Of a DNA stretch of 64,000 nt, positions 28,186-38,828 are shown in pieces. The notes beneath the pieces were generated by a model, which saw only the letters and a program-made list of their open reading frames with translations, had not been told where the DNA came from and did not search any database. The translations under genes were made by a program, and so were the position numbers. Positions within the stretch are counted from its first letter, which is position 1. Each line of letters starts with the position of its first letter. The stretch comes from Rhynchopus sp. YZ270_cl-10 (lineage: Eukaryota > Euglenozoa > Diplonemea > Diplonemida > Diplonemidae): positions 310,001 to 374,000 of the forward strand of contig OZ037836.1 of NCBI GenBank assembly GCA_964035575.1. The letters are read 5' to 3'.

Positions 28186-28725
28186 GGTTTTGTGTCTCTC
28201 TGTTTGGTGTTTTGGGTGGGCATTTTGTGATGGGACGGGAGGGATAGGAAAGTGCCAAAAGTACTAAAACCTGCAAAACAGATTATTTTATGAAAACCTT
28301 GTCTCAGGACACGACACACACCCACAAAATAAAATCTGTTCGATAAAATAAACGCGAGCTCCTTGTTTTATCTTGTTCATAAAAACCATCCTGAAAAACA
28401 AGAGTGTCTTGCACAGGACTTGCTCTGAACGAGGTAATTCCACCATGGCGTATGCAAGACTACTTCACACAGATCCATTCTTCAGTTTTCCTATCACTAG
28501 GCACTCATCACTGACTGACGATGCTACACAACGTCTATAAAAAAGCATTTGCACCATTTTCGAAATTTTTGTGCGAGTTAGAAAAAAAATACGAAAGTAC
28601 AACAGATGCTCAAAAGCCAAGAATTTTTGCGTCAACAAAGAGGTAACAACAACGCAACAGGAGCTGCGTTGCTAACACTGAACATAAACAGACCACAAAA
28701 AGACACTCCTTGGCAGATGCATCAA
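28186..28725. other. Intergenic region
   Basis: No supported gene. 28320-28385 carries the repeat GAGAATAAAATCTGTTCG-type sequence (written here as AAATCTGTTCGATAAAA), also found near 12650, 33520 and 56970. The rest shows no recognisable structure. Confidence 0.6.
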
Positions 28726-29715
28726 TCACATGCACACGCATCTGGGCTTCTCACGAGCCTTGTCCACACGTCCGGACACAATACTGCTCGATCTGGAAAC
28801 GTTGATACTGCATCTACTAAAGTTGCATCCGACAAGAAAGTCGACCCCAACATGCGTCACATTCGACCACCCAGATAAGTCCAGCGAGGCCAACGAAGTG
28901 TTGCGGTAGAGAAACTGGTTCCCTACCTGCGTCACATTATCCCACCCAGACAAATTAAGCTCTGTCAATGAGCAGCAGCCATAGAGGAAGCTCCTGCCTA
29001 CCGCTGTCACGTTGTTCCACCCAGAAAGGTCTAGCGTCCTCAACGAGACGCACTCGGTCATGAAGAAGGCCTCAATGAGCGAGACGCTTTTCCACCCTGA
29101 CAGGTCAACTGTACGCAAGGCGGTGCACTTCCCGAGGAAGTGGTTCCCTACGTGGGTGATACTGCTCCACCCAGACAAGTCCAGAGTAGTCAACAACGTG
29201 CAGCCGTGGACAAAGGCGAATCCCACGCGCCGCACATTGTCCCACCCTGACAGATCGACTGCCGTCAACACCCTGCAGCTCTGGCGGAGGAAGAAGCTGC
29301 CGACGTCAGTCACACACGACACATCACTGAGATCCAGTTCTTGGAACGCGCAATCTTCTAAGAAGCGTTCGCGGAGCACGGTCGCAGCGCCCGCCTGCAG
29401 AAGCAAATGAACCAGTCTCGCATCTGATTGACACTGCTCTAGCCTCTGTGTTGTAAGCTCGGTCTCACCTAAGTCACGAAGAGCTGCAATGGCATCATCC
29501 TTCTTCGTCCGCGCACTCGTAAGTACTACTATATCCCCAGCACTCAGCTGCGTGATGTCCTCTCCTTCGTCCTTCCCTCCGAAGCCCATGTGGAAGCTGT
29601 CCTCAGCCAACCCCACTGCAGACGCCACCTTCTGCCGCATCGTCTCCATTGTTTCATCCACACCAACCTCGATCACATACGAGTTCTCATCGCACCCCTT
29701 GACCGTCACTTCCAT
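28726..29715 (-). CDS. UBL-LRR protein with CaaX C-terminus (329 aa)
   Basis: Start at MEVTVKGC (ATG 29713-29715). UBL variant 3 at the N-terminus, linker LRDLGETELTTQRLEQCQSD, then about eight LRRs of the LDLSGWxxVTxVG type. The C-terminus KPRCVCM is a CaaX box. The UBL is almost the same as in 24212-25477, but the body and tail belong to the CaaX class. Intact. Immediately downstream of HSP70 on the coding strand. Confidence 0.85.
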   Translation of the reverse strand: MEVTVKGCDENSYVIEVGVDETMETMRQKVASAVGLAEDSFHMGFGGKDEGEDITQLSAGDIVVLTSARTKKDDAIAALRDLGETELTTQRLEQCQSDARLVHLLLQAGAATVLRERFLEDCAFQELDLSDVSCVTDVGSFFLRQSCRVLTAVDLSGWDNVRRVGFAFVHGCTLLTTLDLSGWSSITHVGNHFLGKCTALRTVDLSGWKSVSLIEAFFMTECVSLRTLDLSGWNNVTAVGRSFLYGCCSLTELNLSGWDNVTQVGNQFLYRNTSLASLDLSGWSNVTHVGVDFLVGCNFSRCSINVSRSSSIVSGRVDKAREKPRCVCM

Positions 29716-29772
29716 TTGTCTTATTGTTTGTGTCGCTCTGTTGTGTGGTGTGGTTGTGGGCTCGCACTGAGT

Positions 29773-30738
29773 CACATACAAGAACCCTCAACCCTTCAAG
29801 GAGGAAACAGTAGAAGTAACCAGAAGTGCCAGGACATGCAGTTTGGATGGTTTGGAGCTTGTCAATAGTATTACGGAAAAGGAGGGTCGCGAGAGGTGGG
29901 AGGAGGAGGAGGGGGTGTCTGACTTCTGTCTTTTTGGGCCAAGTGCAACATTTTTTCTGGCATGTCGCCGGAAGCAACAGTGTTGCATCAAAACAAAAAA
30001 GAACAAAACAAAACACAAAGATGGCAAGCCTCCCAAACCGCTTGAAACCAAAACTGAAAAAGGGAAAAAAGGAAAAAGGTAAGGGGCGGGTAAAAACAGA
30101 CACGCACAGCACCTGAACATATGATAAAAACAAGTAAGTGATAACAGTGATTATCTTTATTTTGTTTTCTTTTTATGAAAACTTAGTTGTCTCAGTCTAG
30201 ACACCCGAGGATGTGTTCCACTGGACAAAACGCTTTTCCGTAACTGTTGATTATCTTCTTTTTCTTGTTTCTGTTTCTTTCCGCTCGTTTTCGTAATATC
30301 TACACGTTGATTTTTGAATTGCAATAAAATCAAAAGTAAAAACCAAACCACCAACAACCACAATAACCAGATTAAGAAGAAAAAGAAAATAGAAAACAAA
30401 ACAAAACAAAACAAAACACACTACGGTTCTATGCAGCCTGGTCGTACATCTTCCTCATGACCGGGTGGCAGGTCCTCTCCAGCTTCCTCTGGGAGGACTG
30501 GAACTCCTCCTTGGTGGCCTCAGTGCCGCAGAGCTCGAGGGCACCGTTGCAGGCGTCCATGACCTTCTTCTTGTCGTCGTCGCCGACAAGCCCGCCGGTT
30601 CTGTCGTCCATGAGGGTGGTGACCATCTGGTAGGCGTAGGTCTCGAGCTCGTGTCTGGCGTCGACACGCTCGCGTGCCTGCTTGTCGGCCTCAGCGAACT
30701 TCTCTGCGTCGTTGCACATGTCGTCAATCTCCTTCTGG
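29773..30738 (-). repeat. Source copy of the duplicated HSP70 3' segment
   Basis: Partner of 26713-27680. Includes the HSP70 stop (TAG at 30429-30431), the 3' UTR with ACAAAACAAAACAAAAC runs and an R2-like short block near 30180-30225. The TA at 29773-29774 is the unoccupied equivalent of the MITE target. Confidence 0.9.
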
Positions 30739-31734
30739 GACAGACGGCCCTTGTCGTTGGTGATGGTGACCTGCGACTTCTTCCCGGTCGACTTGTCCTC
30801 GGCAGACACGTCCATGATGCCGTTCGCGTCGACGTCAAAGGTCACCTCAATCTGGGGCACGCCACGCGGGGCCGGCGGGATCCCGGTCAGGTCGAAGGTG
30901 CCGAGCTGGTGGCAGTCCTTCGTCATCGCCCGCTCCCCCTCGAACACACAGATGTTCACCACAGGCTGGTTGTCCGCACACGTCGAGAACTCCTGGCTCT
31001 TCTTCGTCGGGATCGTCGTGTTCCTCTTGATCAGCGGTGTCATCACACCCCCGTCCGTCTCAATCCCCACAGTCAGCGGCGTCACGTCCAGCAGCAGGAT
31101 CTGCTCCGTCTGCGTGCTCTTTCCCCCCGTCAGCACAAAGGCCTGCACCGCAGCACCAAAGGCAACAGCCTCGTCGGGGTTGATCGACTTGTTCAGGTCC
31201 TTTCCGCCGAAGAAGTCCGACACCATCGCCTGGATCTTCGGGATACGGGTCGATCCTCCGACCAGCACAACCTCCGTGATGGCCCGCTTCTCAATCTTCG
31301 AGTCGTTCAGCACAGACTCCACAGGGCGCAGGCACGACTTGAACAGGTCCGCGCACAGCTCCTCGAACTTCGCACGTGTGATCGACGAGTAGAAGTCCGT
31401 CCCCTCAAACAGCGAGTCGATCTCAATGCTGGTCTGTGCCGCCGACGACAGCGCACGCTTGGCACGCTCACAGGCAGTGCGCAGACGGCGCAGCGCACGC
31501 TGGTTCGTCGTCAGGTCCTTCTTGTGCTTCTTCTTGAACTCCTCCACGAAGTGGTTCACCATCCGGTTGTCGAAGTCCTCGCCTCCCAAGTGGGTGTCTC
31601 CCGCAGTCGCCTTCACCTCGAAGATCCCCCCGTCAATCGCCAGAAGCGTCACATCGAAGGTACCGCCACCCAGGTCGAAGATCAGGATGTTCTTCTGCCC
31701 CGCGCTCGCGTTGTCGAGTCCGTAGGCAATCGCC

Positions 31735-31766
<32 letters not shown>

Positions 31767-32273
31767 GTCCATCCCCGAGATCGCCCCTGCGTCCTTCGTC
31801 GCCTGACGCTGCGAGTCGTTGAAGTACGCAGGCACAGTCACAACGCTCTTCTTCACCTCCTTCCCAAGGAACTGCTCCGCCGTCTCCTTCATCTTCACAA
31901 GGATCATCGCAGAGATCTCCTCAGGCCTGAACGTCTTCGTCGTCCCCATGAACGACACCTCAATCAGCGGCTTCCCGTCCTCCTTCGCCACAACCTTGAA
32001 CGGCCAGTGCTTCATGTCGCTCTGCACAGACGAGTCCTCCAGCTTGCGCCCGATCAGACGCTTCGCGTCGAACACCGTGTTCGTCGGGTTCATCGCCACC
32101 TGGTTCTTCGCCGCATCTCCGATCAGACGCTCGCTGTCTGCGAACGCCACGTACGACGGCGTCGTCCGGTTCCCCTGGTTGTTCGCAATGATCTCCACAC
32201 GCTCGTTCTGCCACACTCCCACACACGAGTAGGTCGTTCCCAAGTCAATACCGATGGCTCCGTCGTAGGACAT
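30429..32273 (-). CDS. HSP70: HSP70-family chaperone (614 aa), lacking EEVD
   Basis: ATP-dependent protein-folding chaperone. Start at [16 protein letters not shown]. Nucleotide-binding domain (about 1-385) with phosphate loop [20 protein letters not shown] (200-209) and [11 protein letters not shown] (336-346). Substrate-binding domain from about 395 ([35 protein letters not shown]), then the helical lid. Sequence strongly resembles trypanosomatid cytosolic HSP70. It lacks the GGMP-rich tail and terminal EEVD of the canonical cytosolic form and ends RKMYDQAA, so it should not bind TPR co-chaperones through EEVD; kinetoplastids are known to have such variants. No signal or mitochondrial presequence. 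Single copy here, inserted between LRR genes, with its 3' end duplicated downstream. Confidence 0.97.
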
Positions 32274-32917
32274 TGAGTGTTGTTTTGTGGTCTTTGGTTT
32301 TTGATAGAAAAAATAAGGTAAAAAGTGATGAGCTGTTTGTTGTGTGTGTTGTGTGTTGTGTGTGGGTGTTGGAGTGGGTAAGTGGTTGTGGGTATTGGGT
32401 GGTCAGAGGGTGGACACTTGGTTGGTGGACGGGAGGGTGTCAGTGTGGATGGTGTTGTGGGACGTGTCTTTGGTGTTGTGCGTTGTGGGGGGAGATCTGC
32501 ACAGATCGAGAATACGTGAAGAACACACTGGCAGAAGGAGACAAGAAGAAGGCAGACATGTTGCCACTGAGACGATGGAGGTGTAAGACAAAGGGGACAC
32601 CTCTGTGTGCAGAACTGTATGCTGCAAGGCTGTGTTGGCACGGGAGGGATGTCTCTCTCTGTGGGGGTGGACAAGTGGCTCAAAAGTGCTAAAACATGGA
32701 ACATAGCGTTTGTTATTCAGACCTCCCCTCGCGACATACCAAGTGGGGTTACTGCGAGGCCGCCAAAAGAGATGGCTCCCTACTGAACGGATGTCCCCTA
32801 ACGGTACCCCTTTTGCACTCAAGAGAAGGCACGGTACTGCGTGAATTGCACCCACGTAGGGGCGAACAACCTTCGTGACCACACAAGACCCACAGTGAGA
32901 GGTTGAAACAAGTTACA

Positions 32918-33012
32918 AAGGGGAGAGAGGTCTTTTGTTTTGAATTTTTGAAAGCTTAGTTGTATTAGTGTGGACACCCGAGGATGTGCTCCACTATGTG
33001 TTCCTTTTGAAC
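32918..33012. repeat. Dispersed intergenic repeat R2, copy 4
   Basis: Same block as 8036-8150. Confidence 0.75.
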
Positions 33013-33048
33013 TGGGCCACTATCGTTTTCGTTGGCCTTTATGTAAGT

Positions 33049-33346
33049 TTTGTATTTTCATGATTTTTCAGTTTCTCTATCCTCTGCGATATGACGCGCA
33101 AACACGCCGTTTTCAATTTGATTCGCAGACAGATACTGACTCACGAAGTTGCTGTGTCAAAAAACACTTTCCTCTGCGAGGCGGGATACCACAGCGACAA
33201 CGTCTATCACTCATGCGCCTATGAGTCGCTCAATGGCGTCATGGCTTTTATCATGACCACAGGGGTCCAACCCTGCACATTGCTCTCACAACACAAAATA
33301 CAAATATGCACACAAATGAAGAGATGAAAGATATCTCACAATAAGA
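33049..33346. repeat. Dispersed intergenic repeat R1, copy 2
   Basis: Same block as 8209-8468, with an extra CACTCATGCGCCTATGAG stretch shared with the third copy. Confidence 0.75.
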
Positions 33347-33356
33347 CAACAAACAC

Positions 33357-33422
33357 CGGTGGGGTAAAAACTAAGGTGTGTTTTGGGACTTCAAAATTCT
33401 AAGGAGGGTTTTTACCCCACCG
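33357..33422. repeat. Conserved 15-bp inverted repeat (hairpin)
   Basis: Perfect arms CGGTGGGGTAAAAAC (33357-33371) and GTTTTTACCCCACCG (33408-33422) around a 36-nt loop. An almost identical hairpin is at 56687-56752; the loops differ at a few bases while the arms stay perfect. Could be an RNA-processing or termination structure, or a tiny fold-back element. Confidence 0.85.
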
Positions 33423-33660
33423 ATATTTCTACACCTGGACATGAGAAATTTGGTAACAACATGGGGATTTATTTCTGATTCAAAGGGGTGTTTTACGTAT
33501 AGGGTACGGGGCGGAGAATAAAATATGTTCGATAAAAGAAACGCGATCTTTTTTGTTTTATCCTAATGATATAAATAATGGGACGAGAACCAGCACGCAC
33601 AGAACGTTGCTCTCTCTACGTAAAAGCTAAGATATATCACAACTGCGCTGTCCCGGGTAC

Positions 33661-33976
33661 TCACATGAACACACATTTGCACTTGTCATCATGCACACAT
33701 TCTGACACAACATTGCTCGATCCTGTAACGTTGATGCTGCTTGTACGTATTTTGCATCCTTTTAGGAAGCCTTTCTCAATGTGCTGAACAGTCGTCAACC
33801 CAGACAGGTCAAGTGTTCGCAATGCTGTGCAGTTGTAGAGAAAGTTCCTCCCAATTTGCGTCACATTGTTCCACCCAGAAATATCCAGTGTGGTCAATGA
33901 GGTGCAGCCGAAGAGAAAGTACTCATCAACCCGCGTCACATTGTTCCACCCAGATAAGTCAAGGACTTGCAATGCT
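33661..33976 (-). pseudogene. UBL-LRR gene, CaaX type: C-terminal part, separated by A3
   Basis: Four LRR units (LQVLDLSGWNN, LTTLDISGWNN, LRTLDLSGLTT and a degenerate last unit), then KCKCVFM and stop, a CaaX box. Matches the end of the intact gene 57346-58428 except for a short deletion in the C-terminal linker. The 5' part is at 41734-42491. Confidence 0.88.
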
Positions 33977-34053
33977 TAAACTTGTTGACGTGACCCATCC
34001 CCACCTTCTCAGATGAACTGAGAGGTGAGAAAGGCGCCACGTGACCACCTTCG

Positions 34054-37000
34054 TTATCGCGGGGCAAACCCGAGACGTCCCTGGGACGTGTCGTGGTGCC
34101 CTTTCCCGCAACAGACCTGAGGAGACGCCAGCATCGGCAATCCGTCCTTCTTCCTCTTCCGTCCCGCCTGCACACATGCACCGCAAGCACCCCTCCCGTG
34201 AGCCACACAGTTGTGGTGCTTCTGACAGCACTGCTTCATCGACACGTTCCCCGCACCCGCACACTGTCCGCACATCGAGAAGTTATGCACCTCACACGCC
34301 TCACGCGCCTCCACACAGTCACCCAAAATAAGCTCATCACAATGGTGCGTCGCACAGCACGCCGTGATGGGGATGTTGTTGTGCTCGCAGTCCCCGCATC
34401 GCATCTTGGTGTGTATGTCACACACCCGCATGGTACCCACCTTCCTCCTTACGTCCACACGCACAGCCGGTGTCTGCCGCCTGCGTGCCTCCTGCCGTCG
34501 AGTCTGCTCTGCCGCAACTGCAGCTATCGCAGCTCTCTTACGCACCTCCTCTGCCTGCTTCTGCTCTTCCTTCGCTTCCTTCCAGCGTTCGCTCTTTGCT
34601 GAGCGTTCTTCCGGAGTGGAAGTGTGAGCTACAACCGCGTCGTCACCCCACCTCGCCTTCGTCTTTTCTTTTTGTCGGGAGAGTGCTCTCCGCGACGTCG
34701 CCTTCTCCTGCAACTCCTTCAGGTACCCTTCAACCCCCGCCGCATGCGTCAGCACAGGTCGCACAGAATACCCCGTCATGATCCCCGCACCCAGTTCCTG
34801 TAAGTGGTGCACCTCCCTCTTCTCCACTCCTTTCCACACGTCCCTTCCACGCGCCATCGTTTTCGCCGTCCGCATCATGGCACCAAAAGATTCTGCCCTC
34901 TTCAACACCGTCTCACCCGGTACGTCCAACCCCGAGAAGATCTCAAAGTCCAGCATGAGCTCGAGCTGCGTGATGGGGGGCGTTGTGCCATCAGGCCAAC
35001 GCAATGCAGCGAGCCATGCCTTCAGCGCCCAGAAGTGGTCTTCCGTCCAGCGAGGACTCTTCTTCATGTGCTTGCTCCCCCACAGTACGTTCTCCAGCGG
35101 GTTGTAGCTCTCAAGCACTGCACCCTCCGGAGGATTCCAGCCCCAAGGAAAAAGGGATTGGCCCACCACCGCCTGCTTCTTCTTCTTCTGCGAAAACCCA
35201 TGTTCGACGTCGTACTTCTGCCTTGCCAGCGCGATGTTGACCAGCATCAGTTGCACACGTCGCACAGTCTGCTCTCTCTCCGCAACACTCAGCTCCTGCA
35301 AGAATATCGTCGGCACCAGGCCAAAGTCCAAGAAGCACGGGGGTGCGTCTTTGAGCAAAACCCGGAGTTTTCCGATGTCCTCTCCACGAATTTCGTCCCA
35401 CTGCGGGCACCACCACCAAGCGTGTCTCCGGTCCTCTATCGCCTCACCACAGTATCGGCACAACGAAGTCTCCACCTCCTTGTTCCTCAGCAGCTGCACC
35501 CCCACCAACTGAGAGCCCGACAAGGCTCCGCGTATCGCGCCCGCCAGGTATCTGTCGGTCGTGCGGTCCTTCCACACTGCGTTCGTCGCCTGGCGATCCA
35601 CACCTCCCTCAATGCCCTGCATCGACGGCCTTGTCGTCACTGTCAGGCGGTACGCGTGTGCACGGATGCCCTCTCTCAGCTCATGCAGCCATTTGCCCTT
35701 GTCCCACAGACGAACGTGCACCCTCAACCCGATGTGTGTGGTCCAGAAGTCGAAGCTGCTCCACCGCCATCCGTATCGCTCCAGGTCGTCCCACAACAAC
35801 TCTATCACACCCTTCTTGTGCACTTCAGTTACCCTTGGGTTGGCAACCCCAGGGTTCTCACGCCGGAGACGTGCCAGCTCTGAAGCCCTGTCACGCCGCC
35901 TCACCTCCCGCTCCGCTCTTCGGTCATGTGCCAGCCTCCACACTTCTTCTGCTTCTCTCCGCATGCCGTCATCTTCTGTCAGTCGGAGAAAGGCCGCCAT
36001 CCTCCTCTGCACAATCTCCGCTGGCGCATCAATCCCAACCGGAGATAACACATGCCACACAATGTTCAGCGTGCGCTGCTTCCTGCCCTGCCCCCAGACT
36101 GCCAGTGCTGCCCCTTGCCTCAGCGTCTCTATCGTCTGCTTCGAGAAGTCTGTCACTTCGCACCCATGCAACGCTGCCATCATTGGTCCCCTTGCGCCAA
36201 TAAGTGCCTTCTCAGTGAAGGATAATGGCACACTCGAAACCCTCGTAAATACACGGTGCGCAGTAACCGCACGCTCACGCGCGATGGGCCCGAAGTTCCC
36301 CTTTCCTGCCAAAATGTCTGCTCCAACCGCCCCGAACTGCTTCTTGTCGGGGAAGAACCCGTCGCCAAGTCCAAACTTCGTCTTTGTTCCCTCCTTCGAG
36401 GTAAATCCTACGCACTTCTCTGCCTTGACCTCCATGTCCGCAGCAGTGATAAACTCCTTCGTCACCCTCGCAGCACCATGCACCTCCGCTTCCGTGTTCG
36501 CCACAGCATACACGTCGTCAGCGTACCCCATGGCGATTGCTCCCGTCCTTCTCGTCACTGCAGATCCCCACACCGCCATCAGCGCGTTCAACAGCACGAC
36601 AGAAAGCGGGCATCCTTGCAGGATACCATTTGTCGTACGGAAAGCGCCTCCCACACCTACGTCTCCCAACTTGAAGCGGCGTTCCATGGCAGTGTACGCC
36701 GCCCTCAGTGGTCCAAGAATGCGCCAGTGCGCGCCCCACTCCTCCGCCAGCGATAGCACAATCTCATGAGGTACACGATCGAAACATTTGGCGTAGTCAA
36801 TCGTGAAGCCCCATACCTGGTCTGTGTCGTCACCCGACAGCACCGCCTTCTCCAGTTTGAGTGACAAATGCCAGTACAGGTGGGCAGTGCTGTGTCCTGC
36901 TCTGAAGCCGTGCTGTTGCTCACCAATCCAGCTTTCCTGCCACTTTATCAGCCTTCGCAACCTCGCTGCCGCCCACAGTCTGTACACACACGAAGTAATC

Positions 37001-38820
37001 GTGATTGGTCGCTGCTTCAGCGGAGTGTCGTCTTCCCCTTTGGGGATGAGCGCAATGAGTGCTCTCATCAAAGAAGGCGGCCACTCTCCCGTACACTCAA
37101 TCGCATCAAACACATCTGCCAGCCTGTCGAGCAGCACCAGAGGAAGCGCCTTCAGCTCTGCCATGCGCCAACCCTCCACCCCAGCAGAAGTTTGTGTCTT
37201 CATCCTCCCCAGAGTTTGCTGCAACTCCTTCCCCGTCAGCCTGTCCATCTGCATCGCTTGTCCCTTGCCTGCGATGTCTTCTGCAAACTTCTCCCTGAAC
37301 GCACCCCAGTCGGGCTCTGGCTTTTCCGCATATCGGCGAAGAATCGGCATCCACGCCTCATGCAGGAGGGTGTCCATCTCCTCAGCGTTGGCGGTGAACT
37401 TCCCATCCTCGTTCTTCAGGGCAGTCATCTTCCTGTACTGCTCGTCCTTGCAGTATTTGAAGATCGCCTTGGGAGCATTGTGCCATGCATCCCGTAGGCG
37501 CTGCCGCCAGTCCTCCAGTCGCTTCCGCTTCACTCGGTCCGCAAGCGTTGACACCTTCACTCGCACGGCTCTGCACAGATCCACCAAAGCCTCCTCGCTA
37601 GGCATATCCTGTTGCAGTGAGTCGTCGTCCAGCAGAACACGCAGTTCCTTCCGCGCCTTGCTCCAACAATTGCACACGTCATGTGGCGGCACACCACCGT
37701 TGCTCCTCACGTACCACAGTCGACATTCTTCCAGCCTGCCCACGTTCTTCGTCAGCCTTCTCTGGCTCACCGTCAGAGCGTCCCCTTCCTTGCTCTGCTT
37801 CGCAGTCCGGTGCTTCGGTGTGGGGTCGAACGTTCTGCCTCTACCGCAATACGCCTTCGTCGGGCCCTCAATCTCGCCTTCGCACGCCTGCAGCAAGAAG
37901 TCCTCTGCCCACTTGTTCCACTGGATCCACCTATCCTGAGGGTGTTGAAGCGCCCCCCACTGCAGCTCCTTGTTCGCAAACGCCTTTTGTGCCGTCTTCA
38001 CACCCTGTCCACACTTCTCCAAAGGGAACTGCTTCGGCAGAGTGTACGCGAGCACGATCTGCCTGTACGCACCTACATCCAGCGCTATCTCTACCGGTCT
38101 GTGCTGCGGGAGCCCAGAGTCGTGGACAACCTTCACAGACGACAGCCCTGTGCACGCAGCTCGGTTCAGCAGAACGTAATCGAGCCTCTTGCGGATCTCC
38201 TTGCCCTCCTTCACTGAGAAGTAGGTGTTCTCCGGGGTCGTCCCAAGCACCCTTGCGTGCTCTTCGGCAGTGTCCTTCCACCATCCTGTGTCTAGCGTAG
38301 CAGCCAGCACACCTGATTTCCCGGGACCTGCGTTGAAATCCCCACCAATCACCCCAGGAATGTCACCAAGCTCTGCAGCAGCCTCCATCACCTCGCCAAG
38401 TATTTTCTCCCTAGCCTCCGGGTCCGCCGACGGCGCGTAGACGGAGGTCACGTCGATCCACTCGTTGCCTTTGCCGTACGCCACCTTCGCCTTCACCCAT
38501 CGCGTTGAGTCCCAGAGGTTCTTTTCCAAGGTTGAGGAGGGCGGGCTCGTGAGCACAGGTATTCCCTCTTGCACCAGAATCGCAACACCACCAGATTTCG
38601 CTTCTTCGGCCGACCTCCATTCCGGCAACTCCTTACCCCACACCACCTGCCAACCCTGCTCGCGGTACTCGATGGAGAGGCGCTTCTGCGTCGTCACGGT
38701 GCACTTTGTCTCTTGTACCAGAACAACTTGAGCATCCTCCGCAACCTTCAGCAGAGAACTCCCGCCTGTCTGCAGCGCCGTCACATTGCTGCACACTATC
38801 TTTAGTGGGGCAAGGCCCAC
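34054..38820 (-). CDS. Family A ORF2: APE endonuclease-reverse transcriptase, copy A3
   Basis: Same length and domain order as the A2 copy (APE endonuclease, RT with YADD, CCHC knuckle, three-unit Cys/His array). Only scattered substitutions separate it from A2, for example Arg for His in AKTMARGRD, so both inserted recently. The frame again lacks an ATG before the endonuclease domain (GTG at 38818-38820) and overlaps ORF1 in the -1 frame. Confidence 0.93.
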   Translation of the reverse strand: MGLAPLKIVCSNVTALQTGGSSLLKVAEDAQVVLVQETKCTVTTQKRLSIEYREQGWQVVWGKELPEWRSAEEAKSGGVAILVQEGIPVLTSPPSSTLEKNLWDSTRWVKAKVAYGKGNEWIDVTSVYAPSADPEAREKILGEVMEAAAELGDIPGVIGGDFNAGPGKSGVLAATLDTGWWKDTAEEHARVLGTTPENTYFSVKEGKEIRKRLDYVLLNRAACTGLSSVKVVHDSGLPQHRPVEIALDVGAYRQIVLAYTLPKQFPLEKCGQGVKTAQKAFANKELQWGALQHPQDRWIQWNKWAEDFLLQACEGEIEGPTKAYCGRGRTFDPTPKHRTAKQSKEGDALTVSQRRLTKNVGRLEECRLWYVRSNGGVPPHDVCNCWSKARKELRVLLDDDSLQQDMPSEEALVDLCRAVRVKVSTLADRVKRKRLEDWRQRLRDAWHNAPKAIFKYCKDEQYRKMTALKNEDGKFTANAEEMDTLLHEAWMPILRRYAEKPEPDWGAFREKFAEDIAGKGQAMQMDRLTGKELQQTLGRMKTQTSAGVEGWRMAELKALPLVLLDRLADVFDAIECTGEWPPSLMRALIALIPKGEDDTPLKQRPITITSCVYRLWAAARLRRLIKWQESWIGEQQHGFRAGHSTAHLYWHLSLKLEKAVLSGDDTDQVWGFTIDYAKCFDRVPHEIVLSLAEEWGAHWRILGPLRAAYTAMERRFKLGDVGVGGAFRTTNGILQGCPLSVVLLNALMAVWGSAVTRRTGAIAMGYADDVYAVANTEAEVHGAARVTKEFITAADMEVKAEKCVGFTSKEGTKTKFGLGDGFFPDKKQFGAVGADILAGKGNFGPIARERAVTAHRVFTRVSSVPLSFTEKALIGARGPMMAALHGCEVTDFSKQTIETLRQGAALAVWGQGRKQRTLNIVWHVLSPVGIDAPAEIVQRRMAAFLRLTEDDGMRREAEEVWRLAHDRRAEREVRRRDRASELARLRRENPGVANPRVTEVHKKGVIELLWDDLERYGWRWSSFDFWTTHIGLRVHVRLWDKGKWLHELREGIRAHAYRLTVTTRPSMQGIEGGVDRQATNAVWKDRTTDRYLAGAIRGALSGSQLVGVQLLRNKEVETSLCRYCGEAIEDRRHAWWWCPQWDEIRGEDIGKLRVLLKDAPPCFLDFGLVPTIFLQELSVAEREQTVRRVQLMLVNIALARQKYDVEHGFSQKKKKQAVVGQSLFPWGWNPPEGAVLESYNPLENVLWGSKHMKKSPRWTEDHFWALKAWLAALRWPDGTTPPITQLELMLDFEIFSGLDVPGETVLKRAESFGAMMRTAKTMARGRDVWKGVEKREVHHLQELGAGIMTGYSVRPVLTHAAGVEGYLKELQEKATSRRALSRQKEKTKARWGDDAVVAHTSTPEERSAKSERWKEAKEEQKQAEEVRKRAAIAAVAAEQTRRQEARRRQTPAVRVDVRRKVGTMRVCDIHTKMRCGDCEHNNIPITACCATHHCDELILGDCVEAREACEVHNFSMCGQCAGAGNVSMKQCCQKHHNCVAHGRGACGACVQAGRKRKKDGLPMLASPQVCCGKGHHDTSQGRLGFAPR

Positions 38821-38828
38821 GGTCGTGA

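Larger units (their letters stand above)
32274..33660. other. Intergenic region upstream of HSP70
   Basis: 32330-32480 is GT-rich on the plus strand (CA-rich on the coding strand), directly 5' of HSP70. 32830-32885 is a repeat also found at 43075-43140 and 58675-58735 (around GTGAATTGCACCCACGTAGG). R2 at 32918-33012, R1 at 33049-33346, a 15-bp hairpin at 33357-33422. 33500-33560 matches 56960-57010. No gene supported. Confidence 0.65.

Noticed and set aside
30465-32276. 603-codon plus-strand open frame antisense to HSP70
   Set aside because: Arg/His/Leu-rich translation with no domain; it is the GC-biased shadow of a real HSP70 gene.
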